Shown: positions 35,180-42,647 of the stretch, piece by piece
Position numbering within the stretch: the stretch's first letter is position 1
How the letters are laid out: each line of letters begins with the position of its first letter
Source: Clostridiaceae bacterium
Lineage (GTDB): Bacteria; Bacillota; Clostridia; Lachnospirales; Lachnospiraceae
Direction of reading: 5' to 3'
DNA length: 44,945 nt
NCBI GenBank assembly: GCA_018378255.1
Contig: JAGZXV010000020.1
Coordinates: 1-44,945 of the forward strand
Notes under the pieces: generated by a model
The model's database searches: none
Told to the model about the DNA's origin: nothing
The model's input: only the letters and a program-made list of their open reading frames with translations
Made by a program: the position numbers and the translations under genes

Positions 35180-35369
35180 CCTATCCCCTCCTGAAACATT
35201 TTTTTATTGTAATGCCATCTTATCCTTTTGACGATGGCTCTGTAAATATTCAATTCTTACTCTGGTTGTATAATCTTGTAAACCAGCATAGTACAATCTT
35301 ATTATCATAGTAAATTATTATCGAATTTGTTTGATTTGTACATTTTAATTATAATTTCAGCCACGAATA

Positions 35370-35378
35370 TGTTATAAT
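35370..35378 (+). promoter_or_regulatory. Extended -10 promoter of the AraC sensor gene
   Basis: TGTTATAAT at 35370-35378 is a consensus extended -10 element, about 40 bases before the TTG start; the -35 region is poor, as is usual for this promoter type. The 239-base divergent region 35180-35418 should also hold the sugar operon promoter and regulator binding sites. It is very AT-rich from about 35290, and no certain operator was found. Confidence 0.55.
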
Positions 35379-35418
35379 TTCATATAGATCTTATCATTAA
35401 ACGGGGGAGGAAAACGAC

Positions 35419-37686
35419 TTGATACCATCTAATTTGAAAAAACTCTTGAAACACACAGTTCTGATCCGGAATGTATGTATCCTGTCCCTTTTGTTGTTCA
35501 TCCCATTCATCACACTCATCCACGCGACCATACGAATCAGTTCCAAAGACCTGATGTCCTATACTAAAGAAACAGAATACCAGCTGCTCAACAGCCAAAA
35601 GATGGACATGGAGGCGAATCTAACCATCATTGACAACATCGCAAACCAATTGCTGTTTGATAATGATATACTGTTATTTACCCAGATAGATCCGTTTAAT
35701 CCGGATTATGAGAAAATCAAAGTGATATTGCAGAAAATTGAACGCACCCTGTATTCATTAAAAATGATTGATTCCATCTATTTATTTGATAATGTCCATC
35801 CGTATGTCCTGTCCGATGTCATGGTCTACAAGGATAAGTTTTCTGATCCCCTGGTGCTATACGATGATTCCTATCAAACTCCAGGACTAAAAAAACTCCG
35901 GGTTTTGGACAGAAGCACTCCTTATACAAAAACAGCTCCGGTCACAATCATGAGTTATGTGAGGAAGCTGCGCGGTTTTATGGGAGACGAGGATATTACG
36001 CTGGTCATCAATTTAAATGCAGGCGTTTTTTTGAATTCCATGCTGAGTGTATCACAAAACAGCACCTTTTTAGTCACAGGTGAAGAGAAGCAGCCACTGG
36101 TGGCCGTGCACAACTCCGCATTCACAGATTTGAAAACGCTGGATGAGATATACCAGACCGATGTCCATTCATTGATCGAAAGTTCTGTAACAGACCAGTC
36201 CATAGATGACAGAAACTATGTTTCTTCCATAGGTTCCGACACGTTCCGGCTCTCCTTCATCAATATACAACAAAATGATTTCTATATAAAAAGCGTAATA
36301 AACACCACGAAAAAATTAGTGATCCCCTATGTACTGATCACCGCCTCCTCCATGATTCTGATCCTGCTGGCCTCTTTTTATCTATACCGGCCCCTTAAAA
36401 ACCTGCTGAAAAGCCTGGAAGGCTTTACTTCAGAAGAAGCGGCCACAGTCAACAATGAGTACAGCAGAATTGACCATTTGGTTAAGAACCTGCATACCCA
36501 GAATCAGAGGCTGAAACAAAAATATGACAGCTCCTATCCCTATGTGGAGGCCTATGCCCTGCATGAATTCCTGGTAACACCCAATTTCAACAAGGACAGC
36601 TTTTATTCCGCCTTAACGATGCTGGGTATGGAAGTCCGGCATCAGAATTTTCTGCTGCTCCTGATCAAATTCAATGAGGAACATAACAGCAAGATGCCCG
36701 GTCATTATCTGGCCCCCTTTTTACAAAGGCCGGAGGATTTGTCATTTTGTTATACCATCACCGACAGCCGCGGACTTGCCGTATTGATTAACACGGATAT
36801 CCCCAGGGACGCGTTGTTACAGCTATTAGACGAAATAGCCCAAAGCCTGATTGAACCTTCTGCTTCTGCAGTATTGGGTCTCAGCGAAGCGTTTTGTGAA
36901 ATCGATCTGCTGCCCATTTATTACAATGATTCACTCAACAAGATCACAAAGAAGACCTTCCATTCGCCCCATACGGCAGAGGTCTTTGACCTGACGCTGG
37001 ATTGTCCTGCCCCAATTCCCGACGAAACCGCACTTCCGCTGGAATCCCTGATCCATCATGTGAAGCTGCAGAACATGGAACTGGCATTGAAGGAGGCAGA
37101 TCAGTTATTCCATACCTCGGTAAATCTTCCGGAATACAGCGAAAGCCATATGAAATATCTGGTTTTCCAGATGGAACGAGCCATATATAAACAGGTTCTG
37201 CTGCTAGGCGGCATCTATGATGATGGAAATATGAGTGAATACCAGCTATTCTCAAGTATCGGACGGGCCGATCATTCGGAAGATCTGCATTGTCAACTGA
37301 CGTCCTTTATTGAGAGCAGCATCGATTCCCTCTCTTCCCTTGTTCAGCGCCATTACCATGAGATCATTCTGCAGACCCATGCATTCATAGAAAGCCATTA
37401 TATGGAAGATATTTCTTTGCGGGATATTTCAGAACATGTGCACTTGTCTCAGAATTATCTGTGCAATATATTTAAAGCAGAATGTGGGGAAACGATCATG
37501 AATATGCTGACGAGAATCCGTATGGCTGCGGCATGTGAGCTTTTATCCGATGAAAAGCTGCTCGTAAAGGAGGTAGCTGCAAAAGTGGGATATAATAATG
37601 TACAGAGTTTCATCCGCTTTTTCAAAAAGGCTTACGGCATGCCTCCCGACCAGTACCGCACCTCCCTGCGCTCCGGCTCCTTGTAA
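35419..37686 (+). CDS. Membrane-anchored AraC-family regulator with extracellular sensor
   Basis: A 755-residue one-component transducer. TM1 is at about 17-37, an extracellular dCache-like sensing region follows to about 299, TM2 is at about 300-323, then a cytoplasmic linker of about 330 residues and a C-terminal AraC domain with two helix-turn-helix units (DISLRDISEHVHLSQNYLCNIFK and LVKEVAAKVGYNNVQSFIRFFKKAYG, then MPPDQYR). The start is TTG with GGGGGAGG eight bases upstream. It is divergent from the solute-binding protein gene. Such regulators in Clostridia and Bacillus commonly activate the adjacent LplABC-type sugar operon, so control of 28555-35179 is a reasonable inference. Confidence 0.9.
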   Translation: MIPSNLKKLLKHTVLIRNVCILSLLLFIPFITLIHATIRISSKDLMSYTKETEYQLLNSQKMDMEANLTIIDNIANQLLFDNDILLFTQIDPFNPDYEKIKVILQKIERTLYSLKMIDSIYLFDNVHPYVLSDVMVYKDKFSDPLVLYDDSYQTPGLKKLRVLDRSTPYTKTAPVTIMSYVRKLRGFMGDEDITLVINLNAGVFLNSMLSVSQNSTFLVTGEEKQPLVAVHNSAFTDLKTLDEIYQTDVHSLIESSVTDQSIDDRNYVSSIGSDTFRLSFINIQQNDFYIKSVINTTKKLVIPYVLITASSMILILLASFYLYRPLKNLLKSLEGFTSEEAATVNNEYSRIDHLVKNLHTQNQRLKQKYDSSYPYVEAYALHEFLVTPNFNKDSFYSALTMLGMEVRHQNFLLLLIKFNEEHNSKMPGHYLAPFLQRPEDLSFCYTITDSRGLAVLINTDIPRDALLQLLDEIAQSLIEPSASAVLGLSEAFCEIDLLPIYYNDSLNKITKKTFHSPHTAEVFDLTLDCPAPIPDETALPLESLIHHVKLQNMELALKEADQLFHTSVNLPEYSESHMKYLVFQMERAIYKQVLLLGGIYDDGNMSEYQLFSSIGRADHSEDLHCQLTSFIESSIDSLSSLVQRHYHEIILQTHAFIESHYMEDISLRDISEHVHLSQNYLCNIFKAECGETIMNMLTRIRMAAACELLSDEKLLVKEVAAKVGYNNVQSFIRFFKKAYGMPPDQYRTSLRSGSL

Positions 37687-37819
37687 AAATATAGTGCAAA
37701 ATGTCATCGATATTTAAAAAATGGACGTCGGCATCAGCAGGCGGAATCGTTATCCCCTAAGGTTAGTTACTTATAAATTTTTTGGGAGTATACCGGGAAT
37801 AAGATAATTCCATTAAAAT

Positions 37820-37854
37820 AAAAAACGTCAGCAAATCAACTGCTGGCGTTTTTT
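37820..37854 (+). terminator. Terminator downstream of the AraC gene, possibly bidirectional
   Basis: A 14-pair stem (one G.U) runs from 37820-37833 to 37841-37854 around a seven-base loop, flanked by A-run and T-run (AAAAAACGTCAGCA and TGCTGGCGTTTTTT). It works on either strand between convergent transcripts. The 130 bases between the AraC stop and this hairpin contain no gene. Confidence 0.85.
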
Positions 37855-37884
37855 ATCTTTTTTCCTTTTCGTTTAAAGACGAAA

Positions 37885-37919
37885 AAACAAGGCCCTTCAA
37901 AAAATGAAGAACCTTGTTT
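37885..37919 (-). terminator. Terminator after rpmF
   Basis: AAACAAGG (37885-37892) pairs with CCTTGTTT (37912-37919), with a second stem CTTCA/TGAAG inside. On the minus strand it is followed by TTTTTTC. It closes the yceD-rpmF transcript 40 bases after the rpmF stop. Confidence 0.8.
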
Positions 37920-37958
37920 AGATATAGTTCAAAAAACCTTTTGCGTTACTTACTGAAA

Positions 37959-38141
37959 TTAGTCTTCAACTTTGACGATTTCTCTCTTGTTATAAGATCC
38001 GCAAGCCTTGCAAACTCTATGTGGCATCATAAGTTCTCCGCATTTGCTGCATTTAACTAAATTTGGAGCGCTCATCTTCCAGTTTGCTCTACGTTTATCT
38101 CTTCTAGCTTTTGAAGATTTATTCTTTGGACAGATAGACAT
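37959..38141 (-). CDS. rpmF: Ribosomal protein bL32
   Basis: A 60-residue basic ribosomal protein of the large subunit. It starts MSICPKNKSSKARRDKRRANW and carries the zinc-binding pair CSKCG and CKACGSYN, so it is the zinc-containing (C+) form. It begins only two bases after yceD, the standard arrangement. A terminator follows, after which the plsX gene expected in many Firmicutes is missing; it is found at 14059-15051 instead. Confidence 0.97.
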   Translation of the reverse strand: MSICPKNKSSKARRDKRRANWKMSAPNLVKCSKCGELMMPHRVCKACGSYNKREIVKVED

Positions 38142-38143
38142 GG

Positions 38144-38671
38144 TTACACCTCCTTAAACTGATTAAAAATATCCTGGATCAACGACATTCTTGGGTCTAG
38201 CGAACTCCTATCACAGTCGCAAGTCTCATGATTGAGATTCGCTCCACATCTATTACAAATCCCCTTGCAATCTTCATCGCACAGGACTTTCATAGGTAAG
38301 TTCAGCAGCAGTTCATTACAAACTAACTGGTCTACATCCAGATTATAACCACTTACGTAAGGTTGTTCATCCAGTTCTTCGATCCGTTCTTCTTCAGTCT
38401 GTTTCATATCTAAAGAAGCTTCTATTGATAGATCAAAGTCATTCCTCACAGGATCAAGACAACGGCTGCACGGTATCATCAGAGAAAGTCTTGTCCTTCC
38501 CTCTAAGAACAGTGTGCGGTCGCCGAGGTTCCTGACCTTTAAAGTCACTGGCTCTGCATCAACAATATCATACACACCATCCGGGGCATGAAATTGTTTC
38601 ATCTCAATATCTTGTACGTAGATCTTCTCTTTTCCTTCACTGGTAAACAACTCAGACAAATTAATAAGCAT
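38144..38671 (-). CDS. yceD: YceD family protein (DUF177)
   Basis: A 175-residue protein of the DUF177/YceD family, nearly always upstream of rpmF. Cysteines cluster in MIPCSRCLDPVRNDFDLSI and CDEDCKGICNRCGANLNHETCDC, suggesting bound zinc. The family has been linked to 23S rRNA accumulation and ribosome assembly, though its mechanism is unsettled. AAGGAG precedes the ATG and a perfect consensus promoter lies just upstream, so it is made independently of ackA. Confidence 0.92.
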   Translation of the reverse strand: MLINLSELFTSEGKEKIYVQDIEMKQFHAPDGVYDIVDAEPVTLKVRNLGDRTLFLEGRTRLSLMIPCSRCLDPVRNDFDLSIEASLDMKQTEEERIEELDEQPYVSGYNLDVDQLVCNELLLNLPMKVLCDEDCKGICNRCGANLNHETCDCDRSSLDPRMSLIQDIFNQFKEV

Positions 38672-38718
38672 ACAAATCTCCTTACAGGTTAATATCAGGA
38701 GCTATACGCACCTCTGCT

Positions 38719-38747
38719 ATTATACATACGTGGTTCAATTTTGTCAA
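38719..38747 (-). promoter_or_regulatory. Consensus sigma-A promoter of yceD-rpmF
   Basis: On the minus strand TTGACA (38742-38747) and TATAAT (38719-38724) are exactly 17 bases apart, a perfect match to the housekeeping consensus. It lies between the ackA stop and yceD and fits the high expression needed for a ribosomal protein gene. Confidence 0.9.
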
Positions 38748-38759
38748 TATATTCTTTGA

Positions 38760-39956
38760 TTATTTTACCAATTCCAATGTTTCTCTCGCAATTGCAAGTT
38801 CTTCGTTGGTTGGAATCAGCATAACTTTTACTTTAGAATCAGCAGCTGAGATCACTCTCTCTTTACCGCGGACATCATTTGCTTCGTCGTCAATCTTAAC
38901 GCCAAGATATGCCAGGGAGCTGCAGATGTTCTTTCTTCCGGCTTTATCATTCTCGCCGACACCAGCTGTAAATGCGATTGCATCCACGCCGTTCATAGCT
39001 GCCGTATAAGCGCCGATGTATTTAATTACACGGTAGATAAATGCATCCAGTGCGACTTCAGCCAAATGATTTCCTTCTGCTTTCGCTTTTTCAATATCAC
39101 GGAAATCGCTGGAAATTCCACCGCTCATACCCAACACGCCTGATTTCTTATTCAGGATGTTTAAAAGCTCATTCACATCTTTTCCCTCTTTGTTGCAGAT
39201 GAACTGAACAACTGCAGGGTCGATGTCACCGCTTCTGGTTCCCATAATAAGTCCCTCAAGAGGTGTAAGTCCCATGCTGGTATCCACACATTTGCCGCCG
39301 ATGGATGCGGATACGCTGGCACCGTTTCCAAGATGGCATACGATAACCCTTGCAGTTTTAGGATCTAAGCCGCCGAATCTGATGGCTTCTTTAGAAACAA
39401 AGCTGTGGCTGGTTCCGTGGAAACCATATCTTCTGATGCCGTATTTCTCATAATATTCATGAGGAATTGCATACATATAAGCTTTTTCAGGCATTGCCAT
39501 ACCGAATGCAGTATCAAAAACTGCCACATTAGGCGTTCCCGGCATAGCTTCCTCACAGGCTTCAATGCCCATTAAGTTTGCAGGATTGTGAAGAGGTCCT
39601 AAATCGAAGCATTCGCGGATCACTCTCTTAACATCTTCATTAACAATAATGGAATCGCTGTAAACGGTGCCGCCATGGAGAACGCGGTGTCCAACAGCTG
39701 AAATCTCACTGGTATCTTTGATAACGCCGTAAACAGGATCCTGAAGCGCATCCATAACCATCTTGATGGCTGTTGTATGGGTTGGCATAGGGTTTTCCAC
39801 CACATATTTGTCCTTGCCGGCCGGTTCATGAGTTAATTTAGATCCCTCAATACCGATTCTTTCACATAACCCCTTAGCGATTACGCTTTCATTTTCCATA
39901 TCAATTAACTGATATTTTAAGGAAGAGCTTCCGCAGTTAAGTACTAAAATCTTCAT
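38760..39956 (-). CDS. ackA: Acetate kinase
   Basis: A 398-residue enzyme interconverting acetyl phosphate + ADP and acetate + ATP, the ATP-yielding end of acetate fermentation. Family motifs are clear: VLNCGSSSLKYQLID at the N-terminus, GHRVLHGG, FDTAFGMAMPEKAYMYAIPHEYY, YGFHGTSHSFVS, VCHLGNGASVSA and FTAGVGEND. It follows pta by 24 bases in the same transcript, with an AAGGAG site upstream of the ATG. Confidence 0.98.
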   Translation of the reverse strand: MKILVLNCGSSSLKYQLIDMENESVIAKGLCERIGIEGSKLTHEPAGKDKYVVENPMPTHTTAIKMVMDALQDPVYGVIKDTSEISAVGHRVLHGGTVYSDSIIVNEDVKRVIRECFDLGPLHNPANLMGIEACEEAMPGTPNVAVFDTAFGMAMPEKAYMYAIPHEYYEKYGIRRYGFHGTSHSFVSKEAIRFGGLDPKTARVIVCHLGNGASVSASIGGKCVDTSMGLTPLEGLIMGTRSGDIDPAVVQFICNKEGKDVNELLNILNKKSGVLGMSGGISSDFRDIEKAKAEGNHLAEVALDAFIYRVIKYIGAYTAAMNGVDAIAFTAGVGENDKAGRKNICSSLAYLGVKIDDEANDVRGKERVISAADSKVKVMLIPTNEELAIARETLELVK

Positions 39957-39980
39957 AATCTATTACTTCTCCTTTTATTC

Positions 39981-40979
39981 TTATTCGTTCACCTGAGCCT
40001 GTACAGCAGTAATTGCTACAACACCAACGATATCCTCAGCAGAACATCCTCTGGACAAATCGTTAACCGGTTTTGCAATACCCTGGCACATTGGGCCGTA
40101 AGCTTCTGCTTTTGCAAGTCTCTGAACTAATTTATAACCAATATTTCCTGCATCCAGATCCGGGAATACAAGCACGTTAGCCTGTCCGGCAACTTTGCTT
40201 TCCGGAGCCTTGGAAGCGCCGATACTTGGAACGATGGCTGCATCTAACTGCAGTTCTCCGTCAAGAGCCAGTTCCGGAGCGGCTTCTTTTGCAATTCTGG
40301 TAGCTTCCACCACTTTTGTCACATCATCATGTTTTGCGCTTCCCATAGAGGAATGGGACAGCATTGCAACTTTTGGTTCTTTTTCAACTAACATCCTGAA
40401 GCTTTCTGCAGAAGAAACAGCGATTGCAGCCAGTTCTTCCGGGTTCGGATTCTGGTTTAATCCACAGTCAGCGAATACAAAAGTTCCGTTCTCGCCATAT
40501 TCACAATTTGGAACTTCCATTAAGAAGAAAGCGGATACTAATTTAGTACCTGGTTTTGTTTTGATAATCTGAAGACATGGTCTTAATGTATTGGCAGTTG
40601 AGTGGCATGCGCCGGAAACCATACCGTCGGCATCACCGTTCTTGATCATCAGACAGCCATAGTATGCATAATCTTTCATCATGGTTGCTCTGGCATCTTC
40701 CGGTGTAAGACCTTTGGATTTTCTCAATTCTACGAATAAATCAACATATTCCTGAGTTTTTTCATAAGTAAATGGGTTTACAATCGTTGCTTTGGAAATA
40801 TCTAAGCCTTCGCTGTTGGCAGCTACTTCTTCCGGTGTACCGATAATAATCAGGTTTGCCAAATCTTCCTTTAAAATCTGTTCAGCTGCTACAAAAGTTC
40901 TTCTGTCCATGGACTCAGGAAGAACGATAGTTTTTTTGTCTTGTTTTGCTCTCGCTTTAATTACATCAATAAATCCCAT
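39981..40979 (-). CDS. pta: Phosphate acetyltransferase
   Basis: A 332-residue enzyme converting acetyl-CoA and phosphate to acetyl phosphate. It is the short, single-domain Pta of Firmicutes, without the N-terminal domains of the enterobacterial protein. Characteristic segments include VLPESMDRRTFVAAEQIL, GMVSGACHSTANTLRP, SHSSMGSAKHDDVTKVVEAT, VLVFPDLDAGNIGYKLVQRLA and the C-terminal NDLSRGCSAEDIVGVVAITAVQ. It is first in pta-ackA and has a strong promoter at 41017-41045. Confidence 0.97.
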   Translation of the reverse strand: MGFIDVIKARAKQDKKTIVLPESMDRRTFVAAEQILKEDLANLIIIGTPEEVAANSEGLDISKATIVNPFTYEKTQEYVDLFVELRKSKGLTPEDARATMMKDYAYYGCLMIKNGDADGMVSGACHSTANTLRPCLQIIKTKPGTKLVSAFFLMEVPNCEYGENGTFVFADCGLNQNPNPEELAAIAVSSAESFRMLVEKEPKVAMLSHSSMGSAKHDDVTKVVEATRIAKEAAPELALDGELQLDAAIVPSIGASKAPESKVAGQANVLVFPDLDAGNIGYKLVQRLAKAEAYGPMCQGIAKPVNDLSRGCSAEDIVGVVAITAVQAQVNE

Positions 40980-41016
40980 GATATAATACCCCTTTCATCT
41001 TTTCGCATTTATCTAT

Positions 41017-41045
41017 ATTATATACCAGTTGTTTTTTGTATACAA
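41017..41045 (-). promoter_or_regulatory. Promoter of pta-ackA
   Basis: On the minus strand -35 TTGTAT (41040-41045) and a consensus -10 TATAAT (41017-41022) are 17 bases apart, about 40 bases upstream of the pta ATG. Confidence 0.75.
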
Positions 41046-41094
41046 GCCATATTTTTCTATTTTCGTGTATTTTTTTCCGTCCAAACAATAATCC

Positions 41095-41123
41095 TTTACC
41101 ATATAACAATTCTTTCGTATAAT
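41095..41123 (+). promoter_or_regulatory. Promoter of tmcAL
   Basis: TTTACC (41095-41100) and TATAAT (41118-41123) are 17 bases apart. The transcript would start near 41130, leaving an untranslated leader of about 130 bases that includes the GC-rich folded stretch at 41137-41197. It is divergent from the pta promoter. Confidence 0.65.
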
Positions 41124-41136
41124 AAATTCATCACCT

Positions 41137-41215
41137 GCCGGACTGCGCCGGCTGACTGAGACCGCCTCTCCCGCCAAGCGGGGCATAAAGACGGCAAAAA
41201 TGTATGTTCATACAT
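41137..41215 (+). promoter_or_regulatory. GC-rich structured leader of tmcAL
   Basis: Between the promoter and the coding region sits a compact GC-rich block in an otherwise AT-rich gap. Hairpin GCCGG/CCGGC (41137-41152) is followed by hairpin CCCGC/GCGGG (41170-41182). Bases around GCC (41164-41166) can pair with GGC (41193-41195), closing a larger fold. ATGTATG TT CATACAT (41200-41215) forms a further short inverted repeat. It does not match any riboswitch class I can identify with confidence. Confidence 0.45.
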
Positions 41216-41259
41216 CTTCTCAGATACGTTTAACAACTGCATTCAGAAAGGGAAAACAC

Positions 41260-42489
41260 ATGAAGGTTGTCGGTTTAATTGCAGAATATAATCCGTTTCA
41301 TAACGGTCATTTATATCATATCCAAAAAGCCCGGGAATTAACCGGGGCTGAATACGTTATCGTAATTATGAGCGGAGATTTTGTCCAGCGCGGCGCTCCT
41401 GCTGTCTATGATAAATACACCAGGTCTATGATGGCCCTCAAATCCGGGGCTGATCTGGTTCTGGAAATGCCGTCTGTTTTTGCCACCAGCAGCGCAGAAG
41501 ACTTTGCAGCCTGCGGTGTCGCTCTGTTAGACCAGCTTGGTATTGTGGATTTTCTCTGCTTTGGAAGCGAATGCGGAGAGGTCGGACCGCTTTTAAAAAT
41601 AGCCGGTGTTCTGTCTGAGGAACAGGAGGACTATCAGGAATTATTAAAAGATTATGTCCGTTCCGGCCTGACTTATCCGGATGCCCGGGCTAAAGCCCTC
41701 ACTTCCTGGCTCTCATTAGATCCTTTGGAAAGCAGTCTTTTGCTCTCTCCCAACAATATTCTGGGCATAGAGTATATAAAAGCCCTGCTGAGAAGAAAAA
41801 GCGGAATAATCCCCATAACCGTCAAAAGAACCGGCCACGGCTACCACGATCTGTCTTTATCCGGCGAGTTTGCCTCCGCTACGGCTATCAGAAAACTGCT
41901 GGCCGGTCCGGACGGCCTCACCTCAATCGCCAGCCAGGTCCCAGAACAGGTTTTGGAAGCTATTTTACAGGGCATGCCTGTTTTTCCGGACGACCTGACC
42001 TCCCTATTAAACTACACGCTTCTCACCCTGAGCCGGGATGGACGGGATCTGACGGAATATCTGGACATTTCCGAAGAATTAGAAGGCAGGATCAAAAGTC
42101 TGCTTTTACAGTATAAAACCTTCACAGAACGGACAGAAGATTTAAAAACAAGGCAGTACACTTACAGCCGCATCAGCCGCTGCCTCCTTCATCTCCTTCT
42201 TGGAAGCAGACAGGATGATGCGGCCAGGTACCGGGAAAATGGCTACTGCGGCTATGCCAGAGTCCTTGGATTTAAAAAAGAATCAGCGGTTCTCATGACC
42301 GGTATCAAAAAACACGGTTCGATTCCGCTGATTACAAAACCCTCGGCAGCCGGCCCCTTAGTCAGCCATGGGTTCCTGCCCATGCTCAATCAGGATCTGT
42401 ATGCCTCTCATGTCTATAATTCCATTCTCTATTCCAAATATGGAGTTACGGTAAAAAATGAATATACCCGGCCTTTTGTCATGATCTAA
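41260..42489 (+). CDS. tmcAL: tRNA(Met) cytidine acetate ligase
   Basis: A 409-residue nucleotidyltransferase-fold enzyme of the TmcAL (formerly YlbM/DUF795) family, which uses ATP and acetate to acetylate the wobble cytidine of elongator tRNA-Met. The N-terminus MKVVGLIAEYNPFHNGHLYHI has the HxGH nucleotide-binding motif at residues 14-17; IVIMSGDFVQRGAPAVYDKYTRSMMAL and LLSPNNILGIEYI are typical. A frame opens at 41200, but the family N-terminus and an AAAGGG site support the ATG at 41260. Use of acetate directly suits the adjacent acetate-producing pta-ackA genes. Confidence 0.92.
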   Translation: MKVVGLIAEYNPFHNGHLYHIQKARELTGAEYVIVIMSGDFVQRGAPAVYDKYTRSMMALKSGADLVLEMPSVFATSSAEDFAACGVALLDQLGIVDFLCFGSECGEVGPLLKIAGVLSEEQEDYQELLKDYVRSGLTYPDARAKALTSWLSLDPLESSLLLSPNNILGIEYIKALLRRKSGIIPITVKRTGHGYHDLSLSGEFASATAIRKLLAGPDGLTSIASQVPEQVLEAILQGMPVFPDDLTSLLNYTLLTLSRDGRDLTEYLDISEELEGRIKSLLLQYKTFTERTEDLKTRQYTYSRISRCLLHLLLGSRQDDAARYRENGYCGYARVLGFKKESAVLMTGIKKHGSIPLITKPSAAGPLVSHGFLPMLNQDLYASHVYNSILYSKYGVTVKNEYTRPFVMI

Positions 42490-42647
42490 AGTGTGTTTGA
42501 AAATTGCTTTCCATCAGATGTGCATCACAGTTTGTGGGAGATTTGTCCCGAATGAAGGGCGCATAGCAGGCTATGTAGCCTGAATTCGGGGCAAATATAC
42601 CGCAAAGTGGAGCGTGCTGATGGCAGAAATGAATTTTCAAACGCGCT
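42490..42647. repeat. 158-base imperfect palindromic element filling the convergent gap
   Basis: Every base between the tmcAL stop and the methyltransferase stop belongs to one large inverted repeat. Outer arms are AGTGTGTTTGAAAATT (42490-42505) and AATTTTCAAACGCGCT (42632-42647), which pair fully as RNA with two G.U. Further in, CCATCAG (42511-42517) pairs with CTGATGG (42617-42623), and TTTGTCCCGAAT with ATTCGGGGCAAA. The centre holds a CATAG/CTATG hairpin. The sequence CTA occurs at both edges. No U-tract adjoins it. Features suit a mobile palindromic repeat (MITE- or REP-like) or a structured 3' end shared by both genes. Confidence 0.8.

Noticed and set aside
37687..37819. An insertion sequence end or attachment site at the right edge of the accessory region, from TTATCCC...GGGAATAA
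   Set aside because: The inverted repeat is imperfect and no matching copy was seen at the left edge near plsX.
41151..41197. Possible TPP or cyclic-di-GMP riboswitch, prompted by CTGAGA and GACGGC-like strings
   Set aside because: The required companion motifs and junction layout of either class are missing. It is kept only as an unassigned structured leader.
41200..41215. LexA-like or other operator palindrome ATGTATG TT CATACAT
   Set aside because: It does not match the CGAAC...GTTCG pattern of Firmicutes LexA and lies far downstream of the promoter, so no regulator can be named.
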